DNA of 64,000 bases from Dactylellina haptotyla (lineage: Eukaryota > Ascomycota > Orbiliomycetes > Orbiliales > Orbiliaceae). The translations under genes were made by a program, and so were the position numbers. How positions within the stretch are numbered: position 1 is the first letter of the stretch; each line of letters opens with the position of its first letter. The notes beneath the pieces were generated by a model. That model did no database searches. It was given only the letters and a program-made list of their open reading frames with translations, and was not told the DNA's origin. The stretch is taken from NCBI GenBank assembly GCA_031310005.1, contig CM062379.1:6324001-6388000 (forward strand), in the 5' to 3' direction. This document shows, piece by piece, positions 59,724-64,000 of this stretch.

Positions 59724-61426
59724 CTAAATCAGCCTCTCCCAAGAAATCATATCTCCAAGGATGCAGCTGCCATCGGGGTTACCCCCTGTCTTCTCACCAG
59801 TCCCACCTGCAGCGTCTATCGGAATATACGGCTTGTTGTTTAATTCGCTCGCTTCCTCCGCTTTTACCTGAAGATCATATGATTCTCCGGTTCCTGCAGA
59901 GCCACCACCACCACCACTGTACCCCTCCTCATCAGAATCTGCAGGTTCTTCCTTCACGAGAGTCTCCACACTCTTTTCCTCATATGTGCCATCCTCTTTC
60001 TCCTCTTTAACTGTAATGGATTTTGTTTTTGCCACCAACGGTTTGCCGTTCTGCCCGATGCCAAATTTGCGTCCACCCGCTGCGTTGCAAGTTGGACAGT
60101 AGCGCCCGTCTATACATCAATTGTTTCTTATATTAATTCCCTCTCTAACCAAATGGCTTAAACCCAACATTATCGAGTTTACCGATTGTTGGATATGGAA
60201 CTTCCACTTACGTCGAATCATCAACTGATGCAGGCCATATTTAAGATCAGCCGGTACCTTTGTATCCAGATGCAGGAAGGTCGTATCGCGTGTAACCGGC
60301 GGGGTCCTCTTAGAGTTTCGCTTGGCTCCTGGCTTCCCGTTTAAATTTCCGATACCCACGAGACCAGTTTTCTTATCGTCGGTATCGTCGAGCTCATTTT
60401 CTTCGTCTTCATCCTCGATTTCCAGAGGAGCTATTTTACTCTCAAGCTCCATGACCTCCCGCTGATAACCCGGGGTGGGCACCCAACCTAACAGTTTTGA
60501 GATTCTGAATACGTGTGTATCCACCGGGAAAGCGGATCTCCTCAGACCTATAATAGAGTCTACATTAAGATCCAAAAGATCCAACCGTATTCGTCGATTC
60601 GCTGCTGACTTTTCAGTCCACCAGCTGATCGGCCATCGGACGAAAATAGCTAAACGAATATAAGGAAGAAAAAAAACTCACAGAACATCAATACGCAAGT
60701 TGCAGTCTTAACCCCCACGCCCTTGAAGCTCGTCAGCTTCCTCATGGCCTCCTCATCTGTGCTCTCGTGCAGATAATCCAAACTCAACCTTCCTGCTTTA
60801 GTCTTCTCCCCTTCTTCGTGTACTTCGTCGAGAATATCTTTAATTGTTTTGCTTTTGACGTTAGCTAGCCCGCCTGACTCTATCGCCTTGAATAAATCCT
60901 TCATCGTGCCATTTCGTACACCCTCCCAGTTCACCCCGCCGTGTTCCACATCCGAACCATACTTCTTCAACAGACCGCGGAAGGCACGGGATGAGTTTGA
61001 TGCTGAAGTATTCGCGGAGAGGACGGTGCGTAGGAGGGAGTCGAGCACGGATGGGACTTCACCACAGCCAGCATGTTGCACTGACGCTGTAATCGTAGTT
61101 GGGCGGATGGCAGGACCGTGTGCTTCCGTTAGGAGATCATGGACCAGTTGACACTGCGCTGGGGTTGGATATGGGTGGTCTGGATATGGCGATTGACCTA
61201 AGGTTATGGCTGATGATTTTTTAGATTTAGTTAAAGGCTTCTTTTCAACTCTGGTTGCCTTGGGTGTCCGTGAGGTCGCGGGAGCGGTGGTCGAGAGCTT
61301 TCTCTTATGCGATGATACAACTGGGTTGCGCTTGTGAACAGGTGCAACTTTCGCTTCTTGCGGAGGAGCCTCAGCATTCGAGCCTCCTCCTAAAGCCTTT
61401 GTAGCGGACCGCAGTTGACGAGCCAT
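59724..61426 (-). CDS. HhH-GPD family DNA glycosylase (endonuclease III-like)
   Basis: Exons 61426-60682, 60547-60212 and 60109-59724 give 488 residues. A basic, Ser/Thr-rich N-terminus (MARQLRSATKAL) leads into VLDSLLRTVLSANTSASNSSRAF and LTSFKGVGVKTATCVLMFC-LRRSAFPVDTHVFRISKLLGW. This is the helix-hairpin-helix with the catalytic Lys in GVGVKTA and the catalytic Asp in PVDTHV, so it should act as a base-excision glycosylase/lyase; the base is unknown. The C-terminal part has MIRRHGRYCPTCNAAGGRKFG, a single CxxC rather than the four-Cys iron-sulphur site of Nth. The last 90 residues are acidic with three VKxE motifs. The start at 61426 is the first ATG that gives a basic N-terminus. Introns are 134 and 102 bp. 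Confidence 0.88.
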
Positions 61427-61870
61427 TTCGACGGTTGGGCTTAAGTCGACCGTGATATCAAGATGTGCGAGTGGCAAGAAGACCCCTTTTGTGACAACAA
61501 TCAAATCAACCTCCTCCCAGTGCTCAAATGTGTGTTGCCAGTGTGTACAGAAATAAGAACGCAAATCTATCGAGTAATCCTAATATATAATTCTTCTCGC
61601 TTCAAAAAAGTCATGACGTCCTCGTTTCTGCAGAATTGGGATTCTCGCAGGCGGTCCCTGACGATCGGCCCACCAACACGTTTGGCCAAGGTTCCGGCGT
61701 GGTAGTTGGGAAACGCCTGCTACTTTCGTCATTGCTGTTAAGCTCGTATTCGCGCGCTCGCTAATGCATTGGGCTTGCCCGCCCGCAACAGGTGTCATGT
61801 AAGGAGCCGCTTCAGCCTTCCCCGAGAAATATCTGGTCGCATAGCTTAGCTGGTGCACGGAACCAGTTTC
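61427..61870. promoter_or_regulatory. Divergent promoter region of the glycosylase and aminotransferase genes
   Basis: 444 bp between the glycosylase start and the upstream aminotransferase start. No specific element recognised. Confidence 0.4.
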
Positions 61871-63515
61871 ATGATACTTCTACGACCGGGCTTACGACTA
61901 AGTGGGAGGCTCGTACCGAATTTTGTCGCGAGGAAACTTTATCCGGTGACTATTCCGAAGCTCCACTCCGGAGGCCGATTCAGTCGATTCGCGGGCACAA
62001 TGGCACAGCCAGAGATAAAGTCGAATCGTATAGATTTCATGCGCGGCCATCCGTCTACGGAACTACTCGCGACGGCTGAAATGCTTGCTGCTGCAAATTC
62101 AGTCCTCGCGGATCCGTATTTGCCTCAGGACTCTTATGACCAAGACAGGCATCCTTTGCATTATGGCCCTGATTGTACGCAAGGCATCCGATTTTCAAAT
62201 TAATGACGAACAAACTCAAGTATCTTTAAATATTAACGAATATGCTAGTGGGAAATATATCTTTCCGCCGCGATGTTGGTATTTGGTCTGCTCGCAGATA
62301 CGGCTTGAAAGAGCCAATACCTCCAGAAAACATCAATCTCACTTCAGGCGCATCCAACGGTCTTGCGAAAGCGCTGGAATTATTCACAAACCCAATCGGT
62401 GGATATACTCGGAGAGCATTCATTGTCACTCCGGTGTACTTTCTCGCATGTCCGGTCTTTCAAGGTAAACCAACTAGCAGTTGTTCGAGTTCGCGATTCG
62501 ACATGACTAACATTAGAATCGCTTTGATATGTAAAAAGATTTTGGATTCTCGAATTTAATGACCAGCATATCAATGGAAGAGAATGGGACTTCTCTAAAC
62601 TTCGAAGACCTGATAAGGCATCTCGAAGACGATAAAACAGCCCCACCTCAGCCATTTGTTAGCCTCGACGACGGTATAAGTCCAATAAAAACCGTCCAAG
62701 GCAAGCATCTATACCGCTACGTTCTCTACTGCGTCCCAACCTACTCAAACCCCACGGGGACAACTCTCTCCCTGGCGGCGAGAACCCGACTAGTAGAATT
62801 GGCAAGAAAGTATGATATACTGCTGATATCGGACGACGTCTACGACTTCCTCGGATACAACGGCGAAACACCTATTAAGCGACTAGTCACAATCGACAAG
62901 GAAATGGGTGTCTCCGATACGGACAAGGGGCATACCATATCTAACTCCAGTTTCTCTAAACTAATCGGCCCCGGTGTACGATGCGGATGGATCGAAAGTG
63001 TCAGTCCCGTATTGGCAACAGAGATGGGTAAAAGTGGTGCCAATCACAGCGGCGGCGCGCCGTGCCAGTTTACTTCAACGCTGGTACAGAGACTTCTAGA
63101 ACCCAATAAACCAAGCGCCAGTGGCACTGGGAAGCCAGTTATCGACGAGGTTATCGAAAAGATCTCGGGCGCGTATAAAGAGCGAGTTGGCGTATTATTG
63201 AATGCGATAGAGAAGTATTGGCCGAAGGGTACACAGGTACAGGGAGGAGATGGTGGGTATTTTGTTTGGATCAGCTTGCCAGAGGGATTCAATGCTCGAG
63301 AGATTGCGAAAGCTTCTCTGGAAAGAGGAGTTATAGTGGGTGGGGGTGATGGTTTTGAAGTCCCAGTAAACAGTGTAACTGGGGAAAAGAACTTCAGAGA
63401 CTGGGGAGCGAAGTATATGAGGTTATCAGTCTCATACTTAAGCACAGATGTGATGGAGCAGGGTATCAAAAATCTAGGAGAGACAATTCACAGTTGGAAG
63501 CAATCGCAGGGCTGA
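61871..63515 (+). CDS. Class I/II PLP-dependent aminotransferase (YER152C/Aro8-type), with alternative starts
   Basis: Exons 61871-62174, 62249-62464 and 62539-63515. From the ATG at 61871 the product has 498 residues, and from the ATG at 62000 it has 455. The core shows IDFMRGHPSTELL, GNISFRRDVGIWSARRYG, INLTSGASNGLAKALELF, TPVYFLACPVFQDFGF, YCVPTYSNPTGTTLS, LISDDVYDFLGY and the PLP lysine in SNSSFSKLIGPGVRCGWIE, as in fungal 2-aminoadipate/aromatic aminotransferases. Residues 1-43 of the long form are Arg/Lys-rich, with no Asp or Glu (MILLRPGLRLSGRLVPNF), and look like a mitochondrial presequence. The short form MAQPEIKSNRIDF would be cytosolic. Both introns are 74 bp. Donor substrate is not fixed by the sequence. 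Coordinates given use the longer form; the first exon may start at 62000 in the main transcript. Confidence 0.88.
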
Positions 63516-63796
63516 TAGTAAACCCGACGCGATCTATAGTTCGTGAATATATTCGATTAGCACTTTTAATCGGACATTAAGAAAATAATTAGTCTCCATC
63601 TAGTCTAAAAAATAAAAAAATAAATAAAAATATTATGTCGTATGTCGTATGCATATCAAAATTGTCGAGTAATGTCCTGATCTTGCCCCGCTAAAGCCGC
63701 TCTAACGAGCATTTTCCCAGCACCAAAACACCGAATTTTTGAACCCCATTTGAAACTCCATTTGAATATTTTACACTTTTTTAACTTTTAGGTCAT
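63516..63796. terminator. Convergent 3' flanks
   Basis: 281 bp between convergent genes, with an AAAATAAAAAAATAAATAAA stretch near 63605-63625 suited to 3' end processing of the aminotransferase transcript. Confidence 0.5.
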
Positions 63797-64000
63797 TTAT
63801 TTAGCTGCAGCTGCAGCCTTTTTGTCCTTCTTTCCACCAGGTAATATTTCCAAGTGTCCGGCCTTTTCTGCCAGATTTCGTTCGGTCTTGGCTGTGAGAC
63901 CGCTGGAGTGTTTCTGTGGCCAAAAAAAAAAAAAAAACACCGATTAGTGATCTATAATCACAAATACGCGCTGATTTCGCCCCGTATTTGTGCTGGAGCT
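63797..64000 (-). CDS. 3' end of a small Lys-rich UPF0390/DUF2462-like protein (partial)
   Basis: The gene runs off the window. The last exon, 63913-63797, codes for [24 protein letters not shown] and a [14 protein letters not shown] end. This resembles the fungal UPF0390 family (small basic nucleolar-type proteins that share a (K/R)KHxxGLTA(R/K)TE block). An intron lies upstream with its acceptor at 63914 after a long A-run in plus orientation; a donor near 63965 is possible. The N-terminal part is outside the window. Family naming is from memory of the motif. Confidence 0.6.

Overview
The window looks like nuclear DNA of a filamentous ascomycete (Pezizomycotina). The genes carry several short introns of about 53-190 bp with GT..AG ends and CTAAC-type branch sites. 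The products are typical of that group: a fungal glucosylceramide synthase, Ku70, aspartokinase with two ACT domains, the NatC-type Arl3 GTPase and a long Ser/Thr-rich cell-wall protein. I could not place the species further. I found no CRISPR array, no tRNA or rRNA gene, and no transposon or virus-derived element that I could support.

Layout. 1-6.5 kb: one Ser-rich protein of unknown function (minus) and a long gene-poor stretch. 6.5-13.2 kb: SPO11 (minus), quinolinate phosphoribosyltransferase BNA6 (minus) and, divergently, exonuclease V EXO5 (plus). 13.5-18.4 kb: ceramide glucosyltransferase and a histidine-phosphatase protein, both plus. 18.9-23.3 kb: Ku70 (minus) and, divergently, sorting nexin SNX4 (plus). 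24-29.3 kb: a signal-peptide-bearing M3 metallopeptidase and a likely REC114, both plus. 30.7-35.3 kb: a repetitive mucin-like secreted protein whose large exon is broken by an exact 164-bp tandem duplication. 36.2-38 kb: Arl3 (minus) and FKBP12 (plus), divergent. 38.7-48.4 kb: aspartokinase, a GPATCH1-like G-patch protein and argininosuccinate lyase (all minus), then actin-related protein Arp10 (plus). 48.7-58.2 kb: mitochondrial intermediate peptidase OCT1, a large F-box-like protein and an MFS transporter (all minus). 59.7-64 kb: an HhH-GPD DNA glycosylase (minus), a class I/II aminotransferase (plus) and the 3' end of a small UPF0390-like gene (minus).

How they relate. Most are unlinked housekeeping functions. 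Five genes concern DNA breaks or repair (SPO11, REC114, KU70, EXO5, an HhH-GPD glycosylase), and two of these, SPO11 and the probable REC114, belong to the meiotic double-strand-break machinery. Amino-acid and NAD metabolism (HOM3, ARG4, BNA6, the aminotransferase) and membrane traffic (SNX4, ARL3, ARP10) are also represented. I see no clear operon-like or secondary-metabolite cluster.

Most notable: a 2-nt microexon needed to make the conserved EQDFGN motif of the phosphatase; the 164-bp frame-breaking duplication in the mucin gene; an acid-free presequence upstream of a second start in the aminotransferase; a PIP-like box next to an AT hook inside EXO5; three SUMO-consensus motifs in the glycosylase tail; and a six-residue insertion at the drug-pocket helix of FKBP12. 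All exon coordinates come from reading splice sites and checking phase by hand, not from transcripts.
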